64,000 nucleotides of DNA, from assembly GCA_026119935.1 (NCBI GenBank), contig JALRMH010000003.1, forward strand, positions 434,001 through 498,000, in the 5' to 3' direction. This DNA comes from Endothia cerciana. Taxonomy: Eukaryota > Ascomycota > Sordariomycetes > Diaporthales > Cryphonectriaceae. A program made the translations under genes and the position numbers. Below the pieces are notes generated by a model. That model saw nothing but the letters and a program-made list of their open reading frames with translations. It made no database searches and had not been told where the DNA came from. Of this stretch, positions 34,905 through 46,070 are shown in pieces; the first letter of the stretch is position 1, and every line of letters begins with the position of its first letter.

Positions 34905-37900
34905 ATGATGGATACGGACGTCCGAATGGGAGTTACTGAGGTTCGCGTTGTCAGCACATCTTTAGTAACAACTTCACCACAAGAAGACAGCCGCGATGAT
35001 CACTTTGTACCACGATGGGCCACGATCCCTGAAAATCTGACTGTTGAAGACCTTGTAAAGGTCTCTGATCCACCGGACATTCAGAATCTTGCCGTGACCC
35101 CCCAGGAGCGCTTCAATGCCTTACAATCGGCAAGCACTCGCTACATCACACTTACAGTGGAGGAGGTCCACAGGCAGAGTTTGACTATCGTGAACAACTA
35201 TCGAGCTCGTCTGTTCAATGGGATGGGTAACCTTGTCGATAGCAGATCAGCCCTGGGCTCCGCAAGTTATCCCAGAAGAAAAGGAGCAACTCGACACATT
35301 CCTGCCAAACTACGGCAATGAAGGAGAACTCGTCAGTAGCATACGATAAAAGCGACAAAAGCTGACGCACTTCCTGACTGGAGAAATCGACCCCCTGCCG
35401 TTCCTTCTCGAAGCAGGACGACTGGCACAAACCTACAACATTGACGACCTCTTACGTTGCAATTCATATCTCGCGGAATTCTTCAGGCGCCTGATGTTCC
35501 AGTGAAGTGATCTCCGCACCCTGGAGGTCGGGCCAGATCCAGGTGGCGCGACGTTGCAAGTGTTACGAGTGTGCAGTCCCAACGGAGAAAAGTTCTGCGA
35601 AAAGTATGTCCTCGCAGTCATCAATTTTGAAGGGTCGGTCATTAATCAAGAAAGGGCCACCTATTGGATGTCAGAACGCTCGATCATCAGCAAGACCCTA
35701 CCATTCAGGGTCTTGGGAAGCACACTTACGATGTCATACTCTCTTCAGATTCCATCCACGCAACAAGATCGATACCGGAGTCTCTCAGCAATCTCCACAA
35801 ATCGCTGAGGCCTGGTGGTGTGCTTGGATTGGTCGAGCGGACACAAAATACCCGGAGAGCCAACATGATCATGGGCTTGATACCGGAATGGTGGGCAGGT
35901 AAGTCGATGTCCCTTTGTCTTCGTGTGATCTTGACAGCCACCGTCCTAGATATCACGATCTGCACGAGGGTTATGTGTTCTGACCCATTTCTGTCTCTAG
36001 GTATTGAGGACGGCACGGCCTCAGGCCCCTTGCAGTCAATCGAACAGTGGGACAAAGATCTTGCTGAACCTTCCTTCTCAGGCACTAATCGCAATTCGAT
36101 CTTATTGTGTTTATGCCGACGACAGTCAAGGATATCTATTGGATCACACTTTCGGCCAGCGGAGAAAAAATTCAGGCACCCTGAACACGGCATGATTACT
36201 GAAATGTCGAGAGTTGCTCGCAGCGAGATTGACAGCCTCAACCTGGTCACGGTCGACGTTCAGGACAAGGTGACGGAAAAGCACGACAAAATTCCTCAGC
36301 GACTTGCAACTCTAGTCAAGTCTTGTGAGAAGAAACTTTCTGAGCGCAACTCCCTCTCAGATTTTGAATACAGATTGTGTGACGGCAAGCTGCAGGTGCA
36401 ACGCCTCTTGCCGGACGCGAAATCTGGCAAGATGCTTTCGAAAAGATATCAGGACGGTGATTGGGAGAAGGCTCGCTTCCACCATACCTACCGGCACTTG
36501 AAACCCCAGGTCGAAAAGCCGGGGCTGTTGAGCAGTCTTCGTTGTGTAGACGATGATGCGCCACGTGGCGGTCTCGGTTCCGACAAAGTCGAGGTTGAGA
36601 TGCGAGCCTACGGGCCGGATTTCAAGGACGGTTTCATTGCTCTTGGCCAGATGAGGGCTACCAGACGATGGTGGGCGAAGGTGCCGGTATCGTCACTCCC
36701 GTAGGCTCCAATTTTGAATCGGTTTACCGGATCGGACAGCGTGTCGCCGTCGTTACAGGCACGCCCTACACCAGTGGATCCATCGTCCACGGCGACATTA
36801 TCCACCCAAACCTGCCACCCGTATCTTTCACGGACGCAGCAACCATACCCGTCGCCTCCGCAACAGCTTACCACGGTCTCGTCGATTGCGCAAACTTGTC
36901 CAGGGGTCAGACCGTCACCGTCCTTATCCACGCTGCTTCTGGTGGTCTCGAGCAGGCGGCTGTTGTGATATCCCAGAAAATCTTCGCGACAGACGGAAGT
37001 CGCGCCGAGGCCGACTTGTTAGTCACGAAACACGGTGTTCCGGAGAGTCACATCTTCAGCAGTCGCACCTTAGACTTCGCAGCGGGAATTTCACCCCTCA
37101 CTGGTGGCGTGATTGTGGACGTCGTCCTGAAATCGCTCTCCTGAGACGCTCTCAGACTTAATTGGAATTGTGTCACCTCTCTCGGCACCTTTGTCGAGGA
37201 CGGGAAGACAGACATCTATAACCGGACAAAGCTCGACATGGAGAGCTTTGACAAGAACATCCGCTTTGCTTCAGTTGACCTAATCGGACTGGCGAGGCGA
37301 CGATCTCGTCTCGTGCAGAACCTCCTGAAGAAGGCCTCTGAGCATACCGAATCCGGGTTCTTCTCCCTCTGCCGATCACATTGCTTCCCATAACGAACAT
37401 CGAGCAGGCGTTCAGAATGATACAATCCCGGAAGCACACGGGCAAGATCGTGCTCGAAGCTTCTCCTGACGTTCTTGTTAAGGCCAGGCGGCGTCCACTG
37501 AGCCTTGTCTCCTGATGGCACGTACATCATCGCATGTGACTTGGAGCTTAGGGGGACACATATGCCGCTATATTCAGTCGCTTGGTGCGGAGCATATCGT
37601 CCTTCTATCGCGGCGGCAACTCAATAGCCATAAAAGCAAGTCCACAGAGTAGGAGCTGATGGTAGTGCCTGATGCGCAAGTTATGGTAGTGGCTTGCGAC
37701 ATTGTCAGCAAAGACGACGTCTCTCGTGCGGTGGCTGCTAATCGTCTTCAAGGCTGTCCAATCGAGGGTGTGCTACAGACTGCCATGGTCCTTCCTGTAA
37801 TCCCTCCATTCTAGAGAACGTGCACTTCGTCTCTGATGTTCTGACTTCTATCTTAGGATCATTGTCGCGAGCAGGGGCTCCTGGTTGGGCTCCAGAGACC

Positions 37901-40592
37901 CACTTCTACAGCGCTCTGTTTATATATATCGAGCGTCTTCCTACCTTTTCTCCTTCATACAATAGAAGTAGCACAATACAAGCCGTTTATCCCACTATCG
38001 CTCGCGCCTGCTCGTCACAATCATCCCCTTGATAAGATGACTTTTCAAATTATCAGAAGACTCTTCAGCCGAAGGTTAAGGGCACGAACAATTTTGTGGA
38101 CAGCACGGCGAACGATGATCTTGATTTCTTCGTCATGATGTCCTGCGTCTCGGAAGTCATTGAAATTCGAGGACAGAGTAATTATACAGCAGGAAATTCA
38201 TACATGGATGAGTTAGCCCTGGTCCAGGCTTCCAAGAGCAAGACAAACTTGATCTCGTTAGACCTCCCGGCGATCAAGAGGAGCCAAGCAGTGTCCGAGC
38301 ACGTGTCTGCTTTCTTACAGAGGGATGGCGTCGAACTGACCACAGTCGAGGACGTCTTGGCTGTGGTCGACTATTCCATGGATCGGGCTGGTGCCAACGG
38401 CAACAATCAGATCTTGTCAGCCCGAGCTCCCTGCCGAAGCGAGTTGAGACGGGACTAAGAATTCCGCCACTGTTCGGCCATGTCTACGCAAAGCATCAGC
38501 TGATTGCGATAGGCGAGTCCAGAAAGGGCAGTCAACAATGCATAGATGTGGCCTCTCACCCAGGCGGGCTCGATCGCCGAGGCGGAAGAGCTGACAATTT
38601 CAGCTTTGACGGAGAAGATCGCCTCTTTGATTGCCGCCGATGCCATGGAGCTCAGCCTCGACGCTCCGGTGATCGATCTCGGCCTGGAAACCTTGGTCGC
38701 CATAGAGCTCAAGGACTGGGTGAAAAACACACTTCAGGACTCAGTAAAGACCTCCAATATCATGGACTCGACCAGTCCGAAGGCTTTGGCGGCGTTTGCG
38801 ACGCGAAGGTCCGCTCTCGTAGCTTATGGGAAGGTCGATAAAGGTGCGGCAGAAGCCTATGGTGAAGAGTCGCCCTCACCTCAGGACAAAATTGAGGTAA
38901 ATGGTGTTGATTCGAAAGTTACCGAGAAGGTTACCAGTGATCAGCCTCCCACGGGATTCGACCGTAGTATTCATGGCGATGGTATCGTACTTCCAAGACT
39001 TCCCCTCCCAGCACTGGAAACGAGCATGGATAGATTTCTTGAGTCGATCACTCACCTTAGGAGCGATGAGGACATGAAACAGACTCGAGAAGCAGTGGCA
39101 GAGTTATCTACCCCAGGAAGCACAGGGGAAAAGTTGCAAGCCCGGCTGCAGCAGCGTGACCACGACTTTGACAACTAGTTCATCGACTTATCTAACAGGA
39201 CCAATTAGACTAGACCGCGGGAGACGAGAGCCAGAAGAAACATTTTCTTCGGAGCCCTTGTGCTCAGTACGACCCCTTATTCTCAAGCCGAACTGCCAGC
39301 CGTGATCGCACTGGCAGCCTTCGACTACAAGCTTGTCTCTCGACGCAGGCAAGGTCGCGAGAGATTATGCCAATGAAATTCCCCAGTGCATGGAGTTGGT
39401 CAATTGGCTATTCAACTCCAGTATCGTGCCGTGTCTCGAGAACGACCGAGTCGACCGCTGGCCTGGAAATGACTTCGTCACGGTGCTTAGGCGTGGACAC
39501 CTGTACAAGGTGTCTCTGCGAGACTTTGAAGGGAACACAAGTTCGCATGCCGAGCTTGAGGCAATATTTGATTCAATCCTGGAGCAGACACCTGAAGATG
39601 CAAATTAGGCGCTTACGATGACAACAGGCAATCGTGACACGTGGGCAAGAAACCGGAAGTTGGTCGTGGCGGCCAGTTCAACAAACGAATCATATCTATC
39701 CGTCCTCGAGAAGTCGCTCTTCGTAGTCTGCCTCGACTAGTCCGCTCCATCGAACGGCAAAGAAAGGGGCACGGCGTTCCTGTTGGACGAGAACTCTAAT
39801 CGCTGGCTTGACAAAGCACTGAGCTTTGTGGTCTGCGCCAACTGCGTTACTTCAACATTCTGTCAGCACGCCATGATTGACGGGCCTACGCTGGCCAGCC
39901 TATACAGGACGGTCAACGCTGCCATTCTCAACCATACTCCGTCTTCGACCGCTCTATCAGTGGTCCCACGGAAAGATGCTTTTGTTTACTTTCCATTTAT
40001 CTCGAATCCGGTTCTGGTTGAGATCATCGCCGAGCACCGTGCGCATTATCTCGAGACGATTGCAAGCTATACATACACCCGGTTCGACCACACTGGCCTC
40101 GGCACACCTTACCTGCGAGCTCACAAGCTCGCACCACGCTCTCTCCTCCAGGTAGTCCTGAAGATCGCGATCCGCCGACAACTCAGCCACAGCCCGGCAG
40201 TACTGGACGTAGTCAACCAACGACAATTCCAGCGCGGGAGAATCGACTGCTTCACGGCCGAGATCGCGGCCTTCAGTACCGCAGTCGAGGACGCTGAGTT
40301 CCTGCTAGGAGAAACGAGAAAGCTGCTCCTTGAGGCCGTTAAGTCGCATTCGAAGCTCGTGGCGTTCTCTGTCCGGGGACGCGGCTGGGCGAGCCACCTG
40401 CTGGCGCTGAAGGAGGTGCTGGAGAAAGGTGAACAAGCGCCGCCGTTCTTTTCGGAGCCGCAGTACGAGAAGAGCACCGGTTGGACCAATATGTTTACGA
40501 GTTTCGGTGATTCCGGCGCGCTCGACCTCGGAAACTGCCTGGGTGATTGGGACGTCACCTGGGTGGCTTGTGAGGTTGATCAAGAGAAGTGA
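34905..40592 (+). pseudogene. Highly reducing polyketide synthase with C-terminal carnitine acyltransferase domain, 5'-truncated and decayed
   Basis: The 3' half of a modular enzyme remains. In order: a C-methyltransferase region (about 35,350-36,230; LRTLEVGPDPGGATLQVLR, SIHATRSIPESLSNL, LRPGGVLGLVERT) with a clean 102-base intron at 35899-36000; enoylreductase (about 36,480-37,330; AYGPDFKDGFIALGQM, RIGQRVAVVTGTPYTSG, HAASGGLEQAA); ketoreductase (about 37,390-38,440; ACDIVSKDDVSRAV, GQSNYTAGNSYMDELA), interrupted by about 230 foreign bases; ACP (about 38,590-38,730; DLGLETLVAIELKDW); and a carnitine/choline acyltransferase domain (about 38,970-40,592; LPRLPLPALETSMDRFLES, AELPAVIALAAFDYK, WPGNDFVTVLRRGHLYKVSL, CQHAMIDG with the active-site His). 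Several in-frame stops and frameshifts break it, and no KS, AT or DH is present. HR-PKS-cAT enzymes make reduced polyketides and use the cAT to release product onto an alcohol. The product here cannot be inferred. Confidence 0.88.
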
Positions 40593-41675
40593 GTATACTC
40601 TTTCCGTTGCTACCGAACAGTGAGGCCTTTCAACAGGACTGTGAAATTGACATTCAATCACAGGGCGAGATTTTTTTATCGTCAATGGTGAGGGTAGGTC
40701 GGAAGAATTTGTTGAGAATATCCAGTACTCATCTCGAGTGGTGAGAGAGATCATCGAGGCTGTTTGAGTACTATACCAGTACTTATGGAAGTGTTCTGTG
40801 AGTGATTGCTTCCGCGGCCTTATCTTTCAGGGAACAGTCGAGGACCCCAAGCTTTGAGGAAATTTGTGTGTGTGTATATAAGAGTTCATCTGGAGAGGTT
40901 TTCGCATTGATATAACTCTTCAACGCAGCAGGGGGCTTGCTATACCTACGTTCCATATCAGCCAATACTTTCTTTTCCGAAATCGTAAACCTGCCCCTTC
41001 TTCTTTTGCGAGGGATGAGCAAAGGAGATATAACTGATGATTTTCTCGTCCTCTGAATGAAATGAGGTTGGGCATGTAAGATTCTTCTGACAGGCCTTCT
41101 TCTTACTCTCAGAGTCTCGATATGTGAATTCAGCAGACACCGACAGGTATGGCTCCATAGTCAGACCGGTTAGATGCGCCAGTCTGGCTTGTGCCTCCCC
41201 TTTGGCTGTCACATACAGAAAAATAAGCATATGGATGGAACTATAATTGCACCAAGAAGATATGTCGAGACACTTACGAAAATAACATTCTGCGCAACTC
41301 TGTTATTGCACGAGGTATCACGCCATTGCTTGAGTCGTTGACCTCTTACAGGGGTGTGAGCTCTAGGCTCCATGTATGGAGACCCTGGCAAGTCTAGCAG
41401 GCCCCACTCAGAACGTCACTGCAGCTGCAGCCTTGTTCGAGCCTCATCACAACGCGGCCCCACCAAGCTCTGAACTTCCTCAACCTCGACGCCTTCTCAA
41501 GGAAACGACGACAGGACCTTCAACTTCCCCACCCTACGACGGTTGCAAGCTCCCAAATTATGGAGAGGGGGTTGACATAGCCCCTCCGCTGTCAAAATGT
41601 CGGTCATTCTCTGTACCGGTAAGCAGAACCTTCATCCCGATCACAACCTCAGCGACCACGTCCGAATCGCCCACC
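40593..41675. other. Right margin of the accessory island
   Basis: No gene is established. Minus-strand open stretches at 40783-41230 and 41290-41391 have plausible splice signals between them (GTAAGT, then GTGACAG) but the frames do not join. The last 300 bases are the LST8 leader. Confidence 0.45.
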
Positions 41676-42902
41676 ATGGCGCAACACAGCGATCCCGCTA
41701 ACATCATCTGCGTCTCAGCCGGTTATGATCACACCATACGGTTCGTATATTCCATCTCCCGGCGCACGGGCCCCCTTCCTCCCTCATCGACGATACCGTC
41801 GTCTCTCTTGAGACGCTGAAGAGCACGCGCGCTGACCATCGCAACCGCGACCCCCGAACCACAGGTTCTGGGAGGCCCTCTCCGGCATCTGCTCGCGCAC
41901 GATCCAGCACCCGGACTCGCAGGTGAACCGGCTTTGCATCTCGCCAGACAAGCGCTTCCTCGCGGCCGCGGGCCACCACACGGTCAAACTGTTCGACATC
42001 AAGTCGACCAATCCCAACGCGCTGCTGACCTTCGAGGGCCACACGGGCAACATCACGGGCGTCGCGTTCCACTGCGAGGGCAAGTGGATGGTGACGAGCT
42101 CCGAGGACGGCACCGTCAAGATCTGGGAGACCCGCAGCGGCACCATCCAGCGCAGCTACAACCACGGCAGCCCCGCCAACGACGTCGTCATCCACCCCAA
42201 CCAGGGCGAGATCATCAGCTGCGACAGGTCCGGCAGCGTGCGCGTCTGGGACCTCGCCGAGAACAACTGCAGCCATGAGCTGATCCCCGAGGAGGATGTG
42301 AGCGTCTCGAGCGTCACGGTCGCCACGGATGGATCGCTGCTTTGCGCGGCCAATAACAATGTACGATGTGTCTTGTCTTCTCCCCATCTCCTCTCCCTCC
42401 TTCATCTCGTCTCCCACCGAGAGAAATAGAAACGAAACACCCGATGCCCTTTGCTGACGCTTTCGCTCTATCTAAACAGGGCAACGTATTCGTGTGGTCC
42501 CTCATCCAGACCTTCGAGCGCACCGAGCTGCAGCCCATCACGCACTTCAACGCCCACAAGGAGTACATCACCCGCATCCTGCTCTCCCCGGATGTCAAGA
42601 AGCTCGCGACCTGCTCGGCCGACCACACCGCCAAGATCTGGGAGGTCGACCCGGCCAAGGCCTCGGAGCCCGACGAGAACGGCGACCCCCGCCCGTTCCC
42701 GCTCGAGGCCACCCTGACGGGCCACCAGCGCTGGGTCTGGGACTGCGCCTTCAGCGCCGACTCGGCCTACCTGGTCACGGCCTGCTCCGACCACTACGCC
42801 CGCCTGTGGGAGCTGCACAGCCAGCAGATCATCCGCCAGTACAACGGCCACCACCGTGGCGCGGTGTGTGTCGCGCTGAATGATTACTCGGAGGCGCGTT
42901 AA
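41676..42902 (+). CDS. LST8: LST8, WD40 subunit of the TOR complexes
   Basis: Three exons (41676-41740, 41865-42360, 42480-42902) encode 327 residues, near the family size of about 305-320. Seven WD40 repeats are evident: SAGYDHTIRFWEALSGICSR, CISPDKRFLAAAGHHTVKLF, FEGHTGNITGVAFHCEGKWM, TSSEDGTVKIWETRSG, FNAHKEYITRILLSPDVKKL, GHQRWVWDCAFSADSAYL, and NGHHRGAVCVALND at the end. LST8 binds the kinase domain of TOR in TORC1 and TORC2 and stabilises it. The first intron (41741-41864) starts with an unusual GTTCGT; it is needed to join TIR to FWEAL in frame. The second (42361-42479) is ordinary. A small acidic insertion (KASEPDENGDPRPFPLEA) lengthens one blade loop. The start context CACCATGGC is strong. 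It is convergent with the SCY1-like gene, with 469 bases between stops. Confidence 0.95.
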
Positions 42903-43371
42903 AGCAGGTGCGCCGTCGAGATATGGGCTGTCCTACTCGGGGAAGAGGGACAGTGAGTTATCACCTCAGGAGCAGTCGGTTATTACCCTGGAGACAGTCG
43001 CATACAAGGCCATCACGACGGAGGCTGTCGACAGTCGACCAAGGTTTACCGACGTGGCATACTCGGAATCTGGGGTAGCATTGCAGGGTGTATGGTGGTG
43101 GCGTTTGCCCAGGACTCATGACTACGGATAGTCATGAATGGAAATTACTTTGTCTTCTTGTGATCTTGCGATGCTCTGCTTTAGTGTCGTGATGTTCAAA
43201 GTTCTAAATGGTATCCGTCTTATCCTATCAAGTGGAAGGCACCGTCACCCGCCCCATCACCACCGAATCCCCAGAACTCCTTACTATGTAATGCCAAGAC
43301 GGTCGCCAATAACTGCCAGATGGAGCGAATACACATTACAGATTGAAATGCCTAGGACTCTACCCTCGCCG
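42903..43371. other. Convergent spacer, LST8 to SCY1-like gene
   Basis: It holds the 3' UTRs of two converging genes. Nothing else is visible. Confidence 0.6.
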
Positions 43372-46070
43372 CTACCACGCATCACCCCACCCATCCCCAT
43401 CCGTCTCCTTGGGCTTCATGTCGATCTTCTTCGCTGGCGCCGCCTTCGCAGCTGGTTTAGCAGCCGGCTTCTTGGCCGTGGCTGTGGTCGCGGCCTTGCC
43501 ATTCGACTTGTTGAGCCCCTTCGGCAACGGCTTGCTTGCATTTTTTGACTTGGATTGCGCAGCGAGCCACCCTGCAAAGTCTGGCTCGTCGTCATCGCCA
43601 CCGAAGGGCTTCGCGCTCCCGCTGCCACTGCTACTGATATTGCGGGTCGGTAGATCTTTCTTTGGTGCTGAGAAGGTTGTTGACGAGGTCATTGATGCTG
43701 CGCCCGTGTCGTTATCTTCCATATCTTCCATGTCTCCCCAGGCGGCAGCGGCGTCATCGCCCCAGTCGCCATCTCCGGTGTCGCCCCAGGCGTCGTCTGC
43801 TGGCGCAGGGTCTGTGAAGAAGGCCTCACCACCAACATTGCCGCTCGACGTTGTCCTCGAGGCCGCTGGAATTGTTGGTGATTTCATGGCTTGACGGTGC
43901 AGGGTGGATGCTGAAGAAGTCGTCACTGGGGCGGGGCGTTTTGCGTCGGGGGCGGGTGTCGAGCCATTGGACGAAGTAGGCTGGATCTCGCCTGCGGCTT
44001 GCGACATTTTGTTGGTGAAGGATGAGATGGCCCAACCGGCCCAGGAAGGGGCAGATGACTCTGTCGCCACGGGTGTGCTCATGCGTGGCGCATTTGCGCC
44101 CAACTGCTGCGGTGGAAGCGCGGTGTCCGGCATGTCAGCAGCGGCCTTCTTGATCTTCCCCACGTACACATCCATCGTCTTGACAGCCTGGTCCCGGATG
44201 AGCTTTTCCTTGTCTATGAGCAGAGGGCAAATCGCTGGTAGAATCCTCAACGCGCAGTCCTCGTCGTTAAAGCAGTCGCCCGTGACAGCAAGGGCCATGA
44301 GCGAGGCATTCCTCGCGTGAACAAAAGGGTCGCGTATGGAGCGAGTGAACGCAGCAATAAGCACCTTGCTTCTTGAAGACGTTCCCAAGTTCTTAGCGAT
44401 CTTTCCCAAGCATATGGTCGTATTCGTGCGAATACCAGGTTGTTCATCATTTGCGGTCTTGGCCAGGCATTTCAGAAGCTCTCCGTTGATGGTGCGGTCG
44501 GACAGCTTCCCAATTATTGTGAGGACAGACTTGAGCGTCTGTTCCCTGACGACGGGAGCCAAATCCGTGAATCCGGACACCAGATTTGGAAAGATCTTGT
44601 CGTTGACAGTCTTCTGCGACAACCTGTCGATCATCAGGGGTAGGTTATCGAGCAGGCAAACACGAATGGCTCTGTCCGGACTCTGGAAGAGGCGTATTAC
44701 TACGGGCGTAATCTTTGTGTCGAAGTCGTCATCGGAGAGTTTGGTTGCAATCTTCATGACGACACCAAAGGCTTTGGCGCCTCCGCCACCGAACTCGACC
44801 GACTTCAGCAACTCCGGCAGGACTTTCTCCTTGAAAAAATCCTCAGGAAAGTCGTCTGTCAGTTGATCAAGATCACTGCCAAGCATCTCATCAGTATTGT
44901 GCTCATCTGCCAGGCCTCGACTTGAAATATCGCACAACTCACTCTAGGAAAGCCTCGCGCTCTGCAGCAGATTTGATACCAAGATTGTCGACTCCGTCAG
45001 TCAGTTTGATAAGTGGCGTGTCAAAGAATGATCCGCGGCGAGAGCCCTGTTCTATGAAATGGGCCACACTGAGCCTGGACTTCGGGTTGGCATTGACCAG
45101 GCGCTTATAGCTCGCATGCATGTTCGGTGGGATATTCTTCGTCTGGCCAGCCTGCTCAGGCCCGGAATAGTCCCCGTTGAAGGACTCCAAAATAAGGATA
45201 CCCGTGTTGAAGGAATCGACGGCGGAGTGGGGAGCTTTCTTTATGGCATCCCAGCCGGACCGGAGCTCAGGCGGCGAGTATCTCGCCGAGTCGGGAATCA
45301 GGCTGCCATAGTTCTGGGTGACCACATCAGCCGTGCGAAGGCAACAGGACCTCGTCCCGGACCTACGTATATGATGGCGTCGTCGTCCTTGACACTGCTC
45401 AGGATCTCGAAGCCGCCGAGCTTCCATTCTCCGCTCTCTGATGTGTATATGGAGCCAACCCTGACGTTGCCATGGATGGACGAGGCCTCGTCGTTGATGA
45501 ACTTGACAGTTCGCTAGGTACCTGTCAGCCTGCAGCCTTCAAGCGTGCCCCGATTCACGGCCCGTCGTACCGCGACAGTGTATATGCCCCACTTCAAGGT
45601 CTCGGGGCTCAGGCTCTTGCGTTTGACATGCCAGCGCAGGGGCACCAGACGCTCTGTCGCGATGTAGATGTACGTGTCGGTCTGAGGTTCGAACCATCAG
45701 TCGCCATTCGGCCTTCAGTGGGCAGTGTCCTGTAGTACCTCGACTGTGTCCAGCACCTTGATCACGCCGGGATGCCGTAGCGTGCGCAGCTTCTTGAGGG
45801 CGTTCTTCGCGAGGGGGAGGCGGGGGCGGTTGGCGTTGATGTCGAACGAGAAGATACTACAATTCGAACCGTCTTCCTGGAACCGGCATCAGCTGTCTGT
45901 ATGCTCCTGAGGGGAGGTGGGGGGGGGGGGGGCAGGGTCATCGTTACCCGCCTGGTGCCGTTGTGCAAGGTCCAGATGGACTGGTCAACGTCGACGATAT
46001 CTCCAAACGTGTATGGGAAGGCGGGACCCTTGGCGATGGCAGATGCCACGGCAGACTTCAGGAAATCCAT
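43372..46070 (-). CDS. SCY1/Cex1-type N-terminal kinase-like protein (pseudokinase with HEAT repeats)
   Basis: Six exons, in transcription order 46070-45948, 45876-45739, 45681-45571, 45513-45367, 45313-44943 and 44875-43372, encode 797 residues. All introns are 53-71 bases. The N-terminus MDFLKSAVASAIAKGPAFPY matches the SCYL1/Cex1 group. The kinase-like domain (to about residue 300) is catalytically dead by inspection: the HRD position reads IHGNV and the DFG position LGGFE. HEAT-type helices follow (LLKSVEFGGGGAKAFGVVMK, LPLMIDRLSQKTVNDKIFP, LTIIGKLSDRTINGELLKCL). The tail is Ser/Ala-rich and acidic with repeated WGD motifs and ends in WGDAW. SCYL1 works in COPI-coated Golgi traffic, and yeast Cex1 is linked to tRNA export and COPI. 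Which role applies here is not shown. Exon 5/6 joins at EAFL|DDLDQLTDDFPEDFF with conserved phase. Confidence 0.92.

Noticed and set aside
45685..45700. GGTTCGAACC, resembling a tRNA B box
   Set aside because: It lies in an intron of the SCY1-like gene with no A box or cloverleaf around it. It is a self-complementary decamer by chance.
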